Below, one piece after another: positions 18,056-26,224 of a stretch of DNA of 36,877 nt. The position numbers were made by a program, and so were the translations under genes. Origin of the DNA: IGN2 sp964639955 (lineage in GTDB: Bacteria > Bacteroidota > Ignavibacteria > Ignavibacteriales > Ignavibacteriaceae); NCBI GenBank assembly GCA_964639955.1, contig CAZXGJ010000037.1, positions 1-36,877 on the forward strand. Reading direction: 5' to 3'. Every line of letters starts with the position of its first letter. The stretch's first letter is position 1. The notes beneath the pieces are model-generated. The model did not search any database. It was not told where the DNA came from and saw only the letters and a program-made list of their open reading frames with translations.

Positions 18056-19138
18056 TCATTTGTTCGATATTGTCTCTGCTCTAAGTCTGATATAGGAAGG
18101 GTTGGGAGAAATTTCTTTTAAAGTATTTTCAAGAATAATTATTCCTGAAGAACTTTTAACTTCCCTGAATCCGGCAAATTTATAAGCTGCATACATCATC
18201 CTGTTTTTATCAGTATGAAGAAATTCAGCAAACAGCCGGACATTGTTTTGCTTTGCGAAGTTTAAAATGTGATTGATAAAAACGCTTCCCACACCGCGTG
18301 TCATTACTCTGCAAGACATTAGAAAGAGTTTAATTGTCCATTCATCAGCTAATTTTTCTATTAGTGAAAGCCCGATCTTACCGTAATCCCCGAACTTATC
18401 CTTCAGTGATGCAATAAGCAGTAAGTGATTTGCAGATTTCAGCAGGGAGTTTAATTCTTCATAAGAATATGTATAGCCGGTTGTGTTGAGCTGATTTGTT
18501 CTTACAGTTAATTCTTCCGCTCTTAATAAATCATCCTCCGTCGCTGCTGAAATGGTCATCTCCATATCAAGTGTTTTAAGAAATTCTTCGTTAGATAAAC
18601 TCAGCGACTCCTCTGCTTCCTTTCTCCTTATTTCACTTAGATACATTTGCCTTCTCAATCTTGAATCTTCGGTGATGAATCGCGGATTAAATTCAGGCAG
18701 TGATAACAGTTTATCAAGGATATGTACATCATAACATAATACCTGCGGCAAGTGATAAGTTACTTCGGCTCTCTCAAAATCCTGGTCGTCAATAAAAGCA
18801 AAAGTGTCCAGCCCAATGTTCAGCGAACGAGCAATTTCCCTGATTGACGAACTTTTTGCACCCCAGTTTATCCGGGGATATAAAAAATAATCAGCCAGGT
18901 TGAATTCCTGCAGCTTTCTGAAAGCAGCCTGAAAATCATTCCTGCTTGCTATTGATTGCAGTATACCTCTTGAATCAAGAGTTTCAATTATCCCCTGTAT
19001 CCCGTCTTTTAATCTCACTTGATCGTGTTCGAGAAGAATGCCATCCCAGATTGTATTATCAAGATCCCAGACGACACATTTGATTTTTCGTTCCATCACT
19101 TCACGATATTTTTTCTCTAATGTCTGTTCTTCAATCAT
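18056..19138 (-). CDS. FkbH-like HAD-family glyceryl-ACP synthase
   Basis: 360 residues of the FkbH family (HAD subfamily IIIC). In FK520, ansamitocin and tetronate pathways these enzymes take 1,3-bisphosphoglycerate, remove phosphate and load the glyceryl group on a carrier protein through a Cys thioester. The HAD motifs are DLDNT (Asp25, Asp27) and FIDD (Asp117, Asp118). The C-terminal acetyltransferase-like half has RTNQLN (213-218) and the expected transfer cysteine in LMSCRV (Cys276). Length matches the family. The start at 19138 leaves only one base after the acyl-CoA dehydrogenase stop, which implies tight coupling. The neighbouring FkbI-, J- and K-like genes strongly support the call. 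Confidence 0.9.
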   Translation of the reverse strand: MIEEQTLEKKYREVMERKIKCVVWDLDNTIWDGILLEHDQVRLKDGIQGIIETLDSRGILQSIASRNDFQAAFRKLQEFNLADYFLYPRINWGAKSSSIREIARSLNIGLDTFAFIDDQDFERAEVTYHLPQVLCYDVHILDKLLSLPEFNPRFITEDSRLRRQMYLSEIRRKEAEESLSLSNEEFLKTLDMEMTISAATEDDLLRAEELTVRTNQLNTTGYTYSYEELNSLLKSANHLLLIASLKDKFGDYGKIGLSLIEKLADEWTIKLFLMSCRVMTRGVGSVFINHILNFAKQNNVRLFAEFLHTDKNRMMYAAYKFAGFREVKSSSGIIILENTLKEISPNPSYIRLRAETISNK

Positions 19139-19139
19139 T

Positions 19140-20282
19140 TTATTTAGTCAAATTAAATTCTGAGATAATATTATTTGCAATCAGTATTTCCTGTATCTGT
19201 GAACTGCCTTCAATTATTTCCATAATTTTTGCATCTCTGAAATACTGCTGCACAGGTGAATCAGCACTGCAGCCAAAAGCTCCATGAATCTGCACCGCAT
19301 CCGAAGCCGCTTTAACTGCCGCCTTCGAAGCAAAATATTTGGCAACAAGAACTTCAGTTATACTTTTTGCATCGTTATTTTCCAATAAACTGCCTGCGTT
19401 GAAACAAAGCAGCCTTGCCGCTTTGTAATTAACCGACATTTCAGTTATCATTTTTTTTATAAGTTGAAACTCTTTAAGGAGCTTACCAAACTGTTCTCTT
19501 CGCTGAATATAATTAATGCTCTCCTCCAAACTGCCCCGTATAATACCAGCGCAGCCGCAGGCAACACTGTATCTTCCCAATGCAAGCCCGGCCGGCATAA
19601 TAAATGCAAACGCACTCCCGGGTTTTCCAAGCACAGATGCTTCAGGCAGGATTACATTATTAAATTCGATCTCTGCAAGCATTGATGCATTGACACCAAT
19701 TAAACCGGTTATCGGGGTTACTTTAATCCCCGGCAGGTTTCTGTCGACAATAAATACGGTCGGGTTTTCTTCAACCTTTGCAAAGACGAGAAATAAATCG
19801 GCGATTTGCCCGAAAGTTATCCACTTCTTTTTCCCATTCAATATGTATTGATTGTTTTTCAGTTCGGCTTTGCTTTTAATGCTTTTTGCATCGCTTCCGC
19901 TTTCACTTTCGCTTAAACAAAATGCAGCAATCTTTTCGCCTCTCACCATTGAAGGCAGCCAATGTTTCTTTTGCTCTGCAGTTCCAAACTTTAAGATTGA
20001 GTATGCAGCCATATCGTGCACCGTCAGCAAACTCCTAACAGAAGAGGAACCAACACCGAATTCTTCATTCAGAATACCATAAGAAATCATCTCTCTGCTA
20101 TCACCTCCGTATTCATTACTTAAAAATGAACACAGGAATTTCTCTGCGGCTATTTCCGAAATTAATTCTGCTGGTATTTTGGCCGATCGTTCATAAGCGG
20201 CTCTATTTGGAATTATCTTTCCGAGTACAAACTCAAGGCATCTTTTTCGATAAGCTGTTTGCTTTGAATTCAAATTAAACAT
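19140..20282 (-). CDS. Acyl-CoA (acyl-ACP) dehydrogenase, FkbI-like
   Basis: 380 residues of the flavin acyl-CoA dehydrogenase family: AFCLSESESGSDAKS, WITFGQIADLFLVFAK, RREQFGK and the C-terminal QIHGAFGC...IMEIIEGSSQIQ. Glu358 of the IEGSSQIQ motif occupies the usual catalytic base position. In the methoxymalonyl/hydroxymalonyl cassettes the FkbI homologue works on the carrier-bound three-carbon chain, and is proposed to take the 3-aldehyde to the carboxylate. It sits between the carrier protein (46 bp upstream) and the FkbH-like gene (1 bp downstream). A beta-oxidation role is less likely because no thiolase, hydratase or CoA ligase is nearby. Confidence 0.88.
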   Translation of the reverse strand: MFNLNSKQTAYRKRCLEFVLGKIIPNRAAYERSAKIPAELISEIAAEKFLCSFLSNEYGGDSREMISYGILNEEFGVGSSSVRSLLTVHDMAAYSILKFGTAEQKKHWLPSMVRGEKIAAFCLSESESGSDAKSIKSKAELKNNQYILNGKKKWITFGQIADLFLVFAKVEENPTVFIVDRNLPGIKVTPITGLIGVNASMLAEIEFNNVILPEASVLGKPGSAFAFIMPAGLALGRYSVACGCAGIIRGSLEESINYIQRREQFGKLLKEFQLIKKMITEMSVNYKAARLLCFNAGSLLENNDAKSITEVLVAKYFASKAAVKAASDAVQIHGAFGCSADSPVQQYFRDAKIMEIIEGSSQIQEILIANNIISEFNLTK

Positions 20283-20328
20283 CTTCAGAAATCATTGGTA
20301 AAAAATTTTATCGCTGAATAGATTAAAA

Positions 20329-20583
20329 CTATTTTTGATTACCGTTTAGTTTTACCCTTACAAATTCAGCCATAGCATTTATTGAATTGAAATTGATGAG
20401 GTCGAGTTCCTCATTTTCTACACGGAGGTTAAACGTATTCTCAACAAACATCACAAGCTGCATTGCAAAGAGTGAATTGACAAGTCCCTTTTCAAATATA
20501 TTATCGCTGTCCTGCAAATCAGCAGCTTTTAACGATTCGGTTAAAAATGTTCTGATTATTTTTTTATTGTCATCTGTGTTCAT
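20329..20583 (-). CDS. Stand-alone acyl carrier protein, FkbJ-like
   Basis: An 84-residue carrier protein. The phosphopantetheine site is Ser37 in GLVNSLFAMQLV; the NSL form replacing the common DSL fits the small carriers of hydroxymalonyl/methoxymalonyl cassettes (from memory). It is acidic and four-helical in pattern, as expected. It likely holds the glyceryl and then oxidised chain during action of the FkbH-, K- and I-like enzymes, and presents it to the NRPS condensation domain. It lies 12 bp after the dehydrogenase gene. No clear Shine-Dalgarno is seen. No phosphopantetheinyl transferase is encoded in the window, so one from elsewhere must activate it. Confidence 0.9.
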   Translation of the reverse strand: MNTDDNKKIIRTFLTESLKAADLQDSDNIFEKGLVNSLFAMQLVMFVENTFNLRVENEELDLINFNSINAMAEFVRVKLNGNQK

Positions 20584-20595
20584 ATCAATGTAACT

Positions 20596-21480
20596 TTATT
20601 TAATTTTTCCTTGAATTGTGGTCTGATAATTATAAAATCCTTTCCCCGACTTTTTACCAAAGCAGCCGGCTGCAACCATTTTCTTCAGTAAAGGGCAGGG
20701 TCTGTATTTCGAATCGTTAAAGCTTTCGTACAAAACTTCGATTGAGCGTAAAATTGTATCCAGCCCGATAAGGTCGGCAGTTTCAAGCGGTCCCATCGCA
20801 TGCCCGAAGCAGGTTTTAAATATCCTGTCTATCTCTTCTGCTGCAGCAACCTTTTCCTGCACTAAAAATATCGCTTCGTTTATTGTAAGCATAAGAACTC
20901 TGTTTGAAACAAAGCCGGGAGAATCTTTAACAACAATACTTTCCTTCCCGATTGAAGCAAGAAATTCCCGGGCTCGATTTATAGTTTCATCTGAAGTATA
21001 AACTCCTCTGATAACTTCAACTGTTGATTTCAGATTCACAGGGTTCATAAAATGCATACCGACAATAAACCCGGCCCTTTTTGTCAGTGCCCCAATTTTT
21101 GTAATAGGGATTGCCGATGTATTTACCGCAATAACAATTTCATTTTTTACTATGCTGTCAATAGCAAGATGAACCTGCTTTTTAATTTCCCAGTTCTCGG
21201 TTACATTTTCGATTATGAAGTCAGTATTCTTCAATTGATTATAATCAGTGGTAAAAAGAATACGATTTAAAATCTCATCTGTATTTTTCTTACTTTTCCC
21301 CTTGCTAAATAATACCTGGAATCTAAGGTTATTTTTGATATTTAATTTTGCTGTGTTTAGAATTTCTTCAGAAAGATCAAGCAGCCTGACTTCATAGCCA
21401 TATTCCGCAAGCGTCAATGCAGTATCCACACCCATCACTCCCGCACCGATTAAACCCACTGATTTTATTTGAGACATCAT
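20596..21480 (-). CDS. 3-hydroxyacyl-CoA/ACP dehydrogenase, FkbK-like
   Basis: About 294 residues of the 3-hydroxybutyryl-CoA dehydrogenase family: Rossmann GLIGAGVMG near the N-terminus, NTSAIPI, GMHFMNP with the catalytic His, KDSPGFVSNR, and the C-terminal domain GPLETADLIGLDT...GKKSGKGFYNY. In the FkbH-K cassette this enzyme oxidises the 3-OH of glyceryl-ACP to an aldehyde. It is the first gene of the operon. The reading frame extends to a TTG at 21543, but family alignment favours the ATG at 21480 (or 21477), which puts the Rossmann motif at the usual place. By sequence alone it could also be a butyrate or PHB enzyme; the neighbours decide the call. Confidence 0.88.
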   Translation of the reverse strand: MMSQIKSVGLIGAGVMGVDTALTLAEYGYEVRLLDLSEEILNTAKLNIKNNLRFQVLFSKGKSKKNTDEILNRILFTTDYNQLKNTDFIIENVTENWEIKKQVHLAIDSIVKNEIVIAVNTSAIPITKIGALTKRAGFIVGMHFMNPVNLKSTVEVIRGVYTSDETINRAREFLASIGKESIVVKDSPGFVSNRVLMLTINEAIFLVQEKVAAAEEIDRIFKTCFGHAMGPLETADLIGLDTILRSIEVLYESFNDSKYRPCPLLKKMVAAGCFGKKSGKGFYNYQTTIQGKIK

Positions 21481-21777
21481 ATTTAATGCTGCTAAATTAT
21501 GAGAATTTTGCTTTTGCAATTTCGATTTAATACTCCGGTACAAATAGCATAATCTGCTTAAAAACGCATAAAAGGAAATGAAGTTACAATTTTCAAGCCA
21601 TTAGAACAAAATGTGAAGTTTATTTTAATGTTAACAAATAAGCCAGTTTAATTTACACACTACGAAATTATGTGCGGGTAAACAATTGACGATTGAAGAA
21701 ACAAGCAAAGCTATCCCCCCATCCGCTCTAGGATTTAATACGCGAATATTAAAAAATTTTCAGTGGGCGAAAAGATT

Positions 21778-21969
21778 TTATTTCATTTCCTGTTTCTGGC
21801 TTTGCCAGATACCCCAGGCAATTCCAAAAAGCAGAAACGTCTGTGCTAATTCGTGCCAGGTGTAACCCCTCACGAGCAGCTTTGCGTCTATAACAAATTT
21901 GTCGACTACCCCAAGAACAAGGCATAGGGCTGCAAGAAGAATGAACAGGAATACCATACCGTTTTTCAT
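21778..21969 (-). CDS. Small two-helix membrane protein, unknown function
   Basis: 63 residues with two hydrophobic helices (about 4-24 and 38-56) and a short polar tail. A very good AGGGAGG Shine-Dalgarno 6-7 nt before the ATG supports expression. It lies upstream of the biosynthetic operon in the same direction, but a ~300-bp gap separates them, so co-transcription is unproven. No family is recognised. Confidence 0.65.
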   Translation of the reverse strand: MKNGMVFLFILLAALCLVLGVVDKFVIDAKLLVRGYTWHELAQTFLLFGIAWGIWQSQKQEMK

Positions 21970-22252
21970 TTTAACCTCCCTTTAACAGAAGAATTTATTG
22001 CTTCATTCTAAACGTAAATAATGGTGGTTTCAGATGCAAACTGGTTTATATTTTTCAGATGAGCAGCTGAATAGATTTCATAAATATTGATATCAAGAAA
22101 AATATCAAAGACCCTTTTTATTTAGTTTCAAATAAAACAATGGTTGGCAAAGGGATTCTGGCGCATCGCTCCTCAACTTAAAATCAACTTCTGTCCGGTT
22201 ACTATTTATTAAAAACAAAAAACCTGTCCGACGGCTGGTGTTTTTTGTTTTA
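21970..22252. other. Intergenic region with a hairpin flanked by A/T runs
   Basis: No gene is evident here. Around 22210-22252 an A-rich run, CCTGTCCGACGGCTGG and a T-rich run form an imperfect hairpin whose A/T flanks pair. It may terminate transcription coming from the GIY-YIG side. The rest is AT-rich with nothing I can name. Confidence 0.4.
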
Positions 22253-22576
22253 TTAGCGCTTGTCCGCCTCTGGCGGAGGGGTTATCCCGACTTTGTGGGG
22301 ATTGAACCTGCAATCCGCCGGCGGCGGACTCCACCCAGCAATATTTTTCTTTATCCATTCACGTCCCACTCCACTCTATAACCACTTTTCCCTCTTCATT
22401 GCTTCCGCTCTAGTTGAAAATTCTTCTGTATATATTATTTGCCAGTTATGTCCATGCTTGGTTGACTGAGACAGACTTGAATTATGCTTGTTAAGACGAC
22501 GTTGTAAATCCAAAGTGTGTCCGGTGAAATAATATCCTTCTTTACTTCGTATGATATATATAAAAAACTTACTCAC
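22253..22576 (-). pseudogene. GIY-YIG nuclease-family gene broken by an in-frame amber stop
   Basis: From a GTG at 22576, 66 codons encode a small GIY-YIG protein (FIYIIRSKEGYYFTGHT, RLNKHN, STKHGHNWQIIYTEEF, RAEAMKREKWL), then TAG at 22376-22378. Past the stop the same frame continues SGVGREWIKKNIAG, which looks like the usual tail of these proteins (EKWxKSGVGREWIK). The TAG therefore replaces a sense codon rather than ending the gene. The frame then runs through a palindromic element to TAA at 22253. The GIY motif is also changed: FIYI...YYFTG has Phe-Thr where Tyr/Val-Ile/Thr-Gly is usual. It is probably non-functional unless the stop is read through. Confidence 0.65.
22262..22329. repeat. 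68-bp element with inverted, hairpin-forming ends
   Basis: The left end at 22262-22277 (arms TCCGCC/GGCGGA) and right end at 22314-22329 (TCCGCC/GGCGGAC) are each hairpins and are inverted copies of each other at 14 of 16 positions. Between them is a GC-rich core containing a tRNA T-arm-like string. The layout resembles a miniature palindromic mobile element. It supplies the aberrant C-terminal codons of the GIY-YIG pseudogene frame. Confidence 0.6.
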
Positions 22577-22698
22577 GCTTTAAATTTAAAAAATCCCCAT
22601 TTAATAGTGAGGATTCTTCTTATTAGTAGAGAGGACCCGCCTTCATTTAATTTCGGTGGGTAAACTGGACGCAAGTCCCTGTTCCTGTTACCACAAAT

Positions 22699-22723
22699 AA
22701 AAAACCCCACGCTTTGCGTGAGG
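22699..22723 (-). terminator. Terminator after the initiator tRNA
   Basis: On the minus strand CCTCACGC-AAA-GCGTGGGG forms an 8-bp stem (one G-T pair) followed by TTTTTT. It starts 12 bp beyond the tRNA 3' end. The plus strand also has a T-run after the hairpin, so it may work in both directions. Confidence 0.85.
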
Positions 22724-22735
22724 TCTTTTTTTTTG

Positions 22736-22808
<73 letters not shown>

Positions 22809-22900
22809 ATCATAAAATTTTTAAGAACTTTGTTTTTTCAATTTCATTTTTGAGCGTGCAAATATAACCATTCGAACCTCTGATGTCAATCAAATAAGAC

Positions 22901-23170
22901 TTATCCATCTATGTTATTAAAGCTTGATGTTATTCCGTCAATTGCCTGCGAACGGACGTGAATTTCATTCAATTTCTGAATAAGCCGAAGAATAATCTTT
23001 CGTTTTTCTTCGATCAGCTCATCCATAAATGTTCTCACATCGGGCATATTGCATTCAATAAGAACTGCCTCATAATATTTAATTATTGCGGTTTCCTTTC
23101 GGAGAGCTTCGTTAAGACTTGCACAGGTGTTTTTGCAAGTATGCTGACAGTTAATTCCAGGTTCTGACAT
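22901..23170 (-). CDS. Small helical protein with N-terminal Cys cluster, in the oxidoreductase operon
   Basis: 89 residues, 20 bp downstream of the gamma-subunit gene and probably its last co-transcribed partner. The N-terminus has three or four closely spaced Cys/His residues (INCQHTCKNTCASL) that could bind metal or form disulfides. The remainder is two amphipathic helices rich in Glu/Lys (ETAIIKYYEAVLIECNMPDVRTFMDELIEEKRKIILRL), faintly like a ferritin-type helix pair. I do not recognise a family. Location suggests an accessory role for the iron-sulfur oxidoreductase; this is inference. Confidence 0.7.
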   Translation of the reverse strand: MSEPGINCQHTCKNTCASLNEALRKETAIIKYYEAVLIECNMPDVRTFMDELIEEKRKIILRLIQKLNEIHVRSQAIDGITSSFNNIDG

Positions 23171-23190
23171 TGTTATTCCTCAGGATTTTA

Positions 23191-23754
23191 TTAGGCTGTT
23201 ACTTTCTCATTTAAGTGTACAAGCTCGCTTCCTCTTTTAAGAGCCTGTTCATTTACAGGAATCATATGATGCCTGTGTTCGGGTAATACTTTTTTAAGTG
23301 TACTTATTATAGTTTCCATTTTAACAATAGGTCTTTTTTCCAGAAACGCACCTACCATTATCATATTGGCAACCTGCTTTGCTTTCAGCTTATCTGCTTC
23401 TTCAATTGCAGGAATGCATACAACATCAATATCGGTTCTTGTAGGCGGATGAATTATTGTTGATTGCTCATATAATAACAATCCTCCGGGCTTTACTGCT
23501 TTTTCAAATTTATCAAGCGATGGCTGATTGAGAACAAAAGCAGTATCGAATTTTGTGATGATTGGTGAACTGATTCTTGAATCTGAAACTATCACTATGC
23601 AGTTTGCTGTTCCGCCTCTCATTTCAGGACCGTATGATGGCATCCAGCTTACTTCTTTTCCTTCAATCATACCGGAGTAAGCAATAATACTTCCCATTGA
23701 AAGCACTCCCTGCCCACCGAAACCGGCACAAATTATTTCATGTTCTTGTCGCAT
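23191..23754 (-). CDS. 2-oxoacid:ferredoxin oxidoreductase, gamma subunit
   Basis: 187 residues of the pyruvate/ketoisovalerate oxidoreductase catalytic gamma family: ICAGFGGQGVLSMG, SWMPSYGPEMRGGTANC, FDTAFVLNQPSLDKFE. It works with the alpha, beta and ferredoxin-like delta subunits encoded just upstream. The complex converts a 2-oxoacid and CoA to acyl-CoA and CO2 with ferredoxin as electron partner, reversibly. It lies 36 bp after the beta gene. Confidence 0.93.
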   Translation of the reverse strand: MRQEHEIICAGFGGQGVLSMGSIIAYSGMIEGKEVSWMPSYGPEMRGGTANCIVIVSDSRISSPIITKFDTAFVLNQPSLDKFEKAVKPGGLLLYEQSTIIHPPTRTDIDVVCIPAIEEADKLKAKQVANMIMVGAFLEKRPIVKMETIISTLKKVLPEHRHHMIPVNEQALKRGSELVHLNEKVTA

Positions 23755-23790
23755 TATTTAATTCCTTTTTCTTTTTTCCCTTAAAATCTT

Positions 23791-24588
23791 CTAAACTTTT
23801 CCCGGAACTTTTAAATCACCAAGCGGATAGGCAGGAAACATTGTTTCCTCAAGATACTTGATTGATTCAACCGGAGTCATCCTCCAACCAGATGGACAAT
23901 TTGAAACCACTTCAACAAAGCAGGTTCCCTTTCCTTCTTTCTGATACTGGAAGGATTTCTCAAATGCCTTCTTCAACTTTCTGACAGCATTCGGATTATG
24001 AACTGCCTGACGTGTTACATAATATGCCCCGGGAAGTTGAACAAGTAAATCAGCAATCTTAAGAGGATGACCAATCAACTTAACATCACGTCCATATGGA
24101 GAAGTTGTTGTTACTTGTCCGGGTAGAGAAGTCGGAGCCATTTGCCCGCCTGTCATTCCGTATATACCGTTGTTGATGAACACCATTAAGATGTTCTCTC
24201 CTCTGTTGACGGTATGAATTGTTTCTGCGGTGCCGATTGCTGCAAGATCACCATCTCCCTGGTAGGAGAAAACATAACGATCAGGTAAAACTCTTTTTAT
24301 TCCCGTTGCAACAGCACTTGCTCTACCGTGAGCAGCTTCCTGCATATCAACATTCATATAATGATAAGCAAATACCGAGCAACCGACAGGTGCAACACCG
24401 ATAGTTTTATCCTGAATGTTCAGCTCAGCAACTACTTCCATTAAAACTCTGTGCACTACACTGTGTCCGCATCCGGGACAATAATGGAACGGAACATCTG
24501 TAAGAGTTTCCATTGGTCTGCAATAGACCATTTCCATTCCTTCCGCATCCGGCGGAAAATCTAAAGTTGATGGTCTTTCTATTGACAT
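23791..24588 (-). CDS. 2-oxoacid:ferredoxin oxidoreductase, beta (TPP-binding) subunit
   Basis: 265 residues. The thiamine diphosphate motif runs from GDGD (111-114) to NN (139-140). Cys37 and Cys40 in YCPGCGH and Cys70 are placed to ligate the catalytic [4Fe-4S] cluster. EAAHGRASAVATGIKR and TSPYGRD are typical of VorA/KorB-type subunits. It provides the active site with the alpha subunit, 25 bp upstream. Best guesses are 2-oxoglutarate or branched-chain 2-oxoacids; sequence by eye does not separate them. Confidence 0.94.
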   Translation of the reverse strand: MSIERPSTLDFPPDAEGMEMVYCRPMETLTDVPFHYCPGCGHSVVHRVLMEVVAELNIQDKTIGVAPVGCSVFAYHYMNVDMQEAAHGRASAVATGIKRVLPDRYVFSYQGDGDLAAIGTAETIHTVNRGENILMVFINNGIYGMTGGQMAPTSLPGQVTTTSPYGRDVKLIGHPLKIADLLVQLPGAYYVTRQAVHNPNAVRKLKKAFEKSFQYQKEGKGTCFVEVVSNCPSGWRMTPVESIKYLEETMFPAYPLGDLKVPGKV

Positions 24589-24613
24589 AAATTAATCTCC
24601 TGTAAAACTCTTT

Positions 24614-25711
24614 TTAATCCTGAAGCACTTTGTGATTATTCATTATCGCTTCAACTTCATGAAGCACATCATCCGGTGAAGGAATCATTCCGCCCATTCT
24701 TCCTGTAAAGTGAACCGGAACTTTTCCTTCAACAGCTAATTTCACATCTTCTACCATTTGACCTGCATTCATCTCGACAGACATCATAAAATCAACTTGT
24801 TCAGCTAATTCATTTAATCTTTTGTAAGGATATGGATAAAGTGTAATTGGTCTTAGTAACCCAATCTTAATTCCTTTTTCCCGGCCAAGATCAACAGTCT
24901 TCTGACAAATTCTTGAAGACAATCCAAAAGCAACCAAAAGAATTTCAGCATCTTTAGTATTTATTTCTTCAAAGCGTACTTCATCCTTTTCAATCTTCCT
25001 GTATTTTTCCTGCAGTTGAAGATTTACCTGTTCCATCTCTTCAGGTTTAATAAATAGTGAAGTGATAATGTTGTGTTCTCTTTCTTTTGTTTTGCCTGTA
25101 GTTGCCCAGGGCTTTGCAATTTTTGGCAATGAACCCTCTTCAGGTTGAATTACTTTTTCCATCATCTGTCCCAGTGCACCATCTGTTAAAATCATTGCTG
25201 GGTTTCTGTACTTTTCTGCAAGACGAAATCCTTCAAAAACAAAGTCAGCCATTTCTTGTACAGAAGCAGGAGCTAAAACAATCAAATGATAATCGCCATG
25301 TCCGCCGCCTTTTACTGCCTGGAAATAATCTCCCTGTGATGGTTGAATCGTTCCCAACCCCGGACCTCCACGCACAACATTCACAACCAAACAAGGAAGT
25401 TGTGCTGAAGCTATATATGAAAGTCCTTCCTGCATCAAACTAATTCCGGGACTTGATGATGAAGTCATAACTCTCGCACCAGCACCTGCTGCACCGTAAA
25501 TCATATTGATTGAAGCAATTTCACTTTCAGCCTGAAGAACTAATCCGTGGCGTTTTGGTACTTCTCGTTCAAGATATTCGAGAACTTCCGACTGCGGAGT
25601 GATTGGATATCCAAAGTAAGCATCAATCTCAGCACGAATGGCAGCTTCGGCGAGCGCTTCGTTGCCTTTCATTAACTTGGCTTCACCTTTTTTATTTTTA
25701 TTCTCTTCCAT
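24614..25711 (-). CDS. 2-oxoacid:ferredoxin oxidoreductase, alpha subunit (VorB/KorA-like)
   Basis: About 365 residues: KLMKGNEALAEAAIRAEIDAYFGYPITPQSE at the N-terminus, the MTSSSSPGISLMQEG pyrimidine-binding domain, then a C-terminal domain II (VEMNAGQMVEDVKLAVEGKVPVHF, MGGMIPSP). This is the form databases call VorB, or KorA of four-subunit enzymes. I choose the ATG at 25711 because AGAGGG lies just upstream and the family N-terminus begins there. A GTG at 25753 that overlaps the ferredoxin stop would add 14 unlikely residues. The operon order is delta, alpha, beta, gamma. Confidence 0.93.
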   Translation of the reverse strand: MEENKNKKGEAKLMKGNEALAEAAIRAEIDAYFGYPITPQSEVLEYLEREVPKRHGLVLQAESEIASINMIYGAAGAGARVMTSSSSPGISLMQEGLSYIASAQLPCLVVNVVRGGPGLGTIQPSQGDYFQAVKGGGHGDYHLIVLAPASVQEMADFVFEGFRLAEKYRNPAMILTDGALGQMMEKVIQPEEGSLPKIAKPWATTGKTKEREHNIITSLFIKPEEMEQVNLQLQEKYRKIEKDEVRFEEINTKDAEILLVAFGLSSRICQKTVDLGREKGIKIGLLRPITLYPYPYKRLNELAEQVDFMMSVEMNAGQMVEDVKLAVEGKVPVHFTGRMGGMIPSPDDVLHEVEAIMNNHKVLQD

Positions 25712-25749
25712 TATAAACCCTCTTAATATTTTTCTTAATAAAGATGAAC

Positions 25750-25992
25750 TCACTCCCTAGCAGCAGCTTTCTTTGCAGGTTTAGGCTGCCTGTAAACTGT
25801 GATTGCTGCCTCGGGACAAACGAGCGCGCAGTTAGTGCAGCCGGTACATTTCTCTTCAATCAGTTCAACAAACCTATAACCTTTTTCATTGAACTGTGAA
25901 GACAGGCGAAGTCCATCCTGCGGGCATGAAATAATGCAAAGCTCACAGCCTTTGCAAATCACACCATTAATTTTTACTGTTCCTTTAATCAT
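25750..25992 (-). CDS. 2-oxoacid:ferredoxin oxidoreductase, delta subunit (2x[4Fe-4S] ferredoxin)
   Basis: 80 residues with two ferredoxin motifs, CKGCELCIISCP and CTGCTNCALVCP, which bind two [4Fe-4S] clusters and pass electrons between the TPP site and soluble ferredoxin. The Lys/Ala-rich tail (KPAKKAAARE) is unstructured. It is the first gene of the leftward oxidoreductase operon. The ~395-bp region upstream (25993-26388) has no gene and should hold the operon promoter. Confidence 0.94.
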   Translation of the reverse strand: MIKGTVKINGVICKGCELCIISCPQDGLRLSSQFNEKGYRFVELIEEKCTGCTNCALVCPEAAITVYRQPKPAKKAAARE

Positions 25993-26224
25993 TTTGTAAA
26001 CTTTCTAAATGAAGTTAGAATTGATTTTTAATATAGTTTTGGCAACATATATGCCATCGGAACACCCTATCATAAGAGGATTTTGAGCTAAAAAACAAAG
26101 CTTTGATTGTCAGATTTAAGAAGATAAGAGAATGGCTTATTCCTAATTTCGAGAAGCAAATTAAATATGATTGGCAACTATTAAGAAGCTTAAATTTCTT
26201 TATTCATTTGTCCTTTTCGCTAAA

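Noticed and set aside
19140..21480. Beta-oxidation or butyrate operon
   Set aside because: The dehydrogenases alone would allow this, but there is no thiolase, enoyl-CoA hydratase or CoA ligase, and the ACP, FkbH-like and NRPS genes point to a biosynthetic cassette.
21475..21543. TTG start at 21543 for the FkbK-like dehydrogenase
   Set aside because: It would add about 21 residues before the Rossmann motif that the family does not have; ATGs at 21480 and 21477 fit better.
22285..22325. Possible second tRNA or tRNA remnant (T-arm-like GGTTCAATCC)
   Set aside because: No acceptor or anticodon stem can be built around it; it lies inside a palindromic element, so the match is treated as chance or a small relic.
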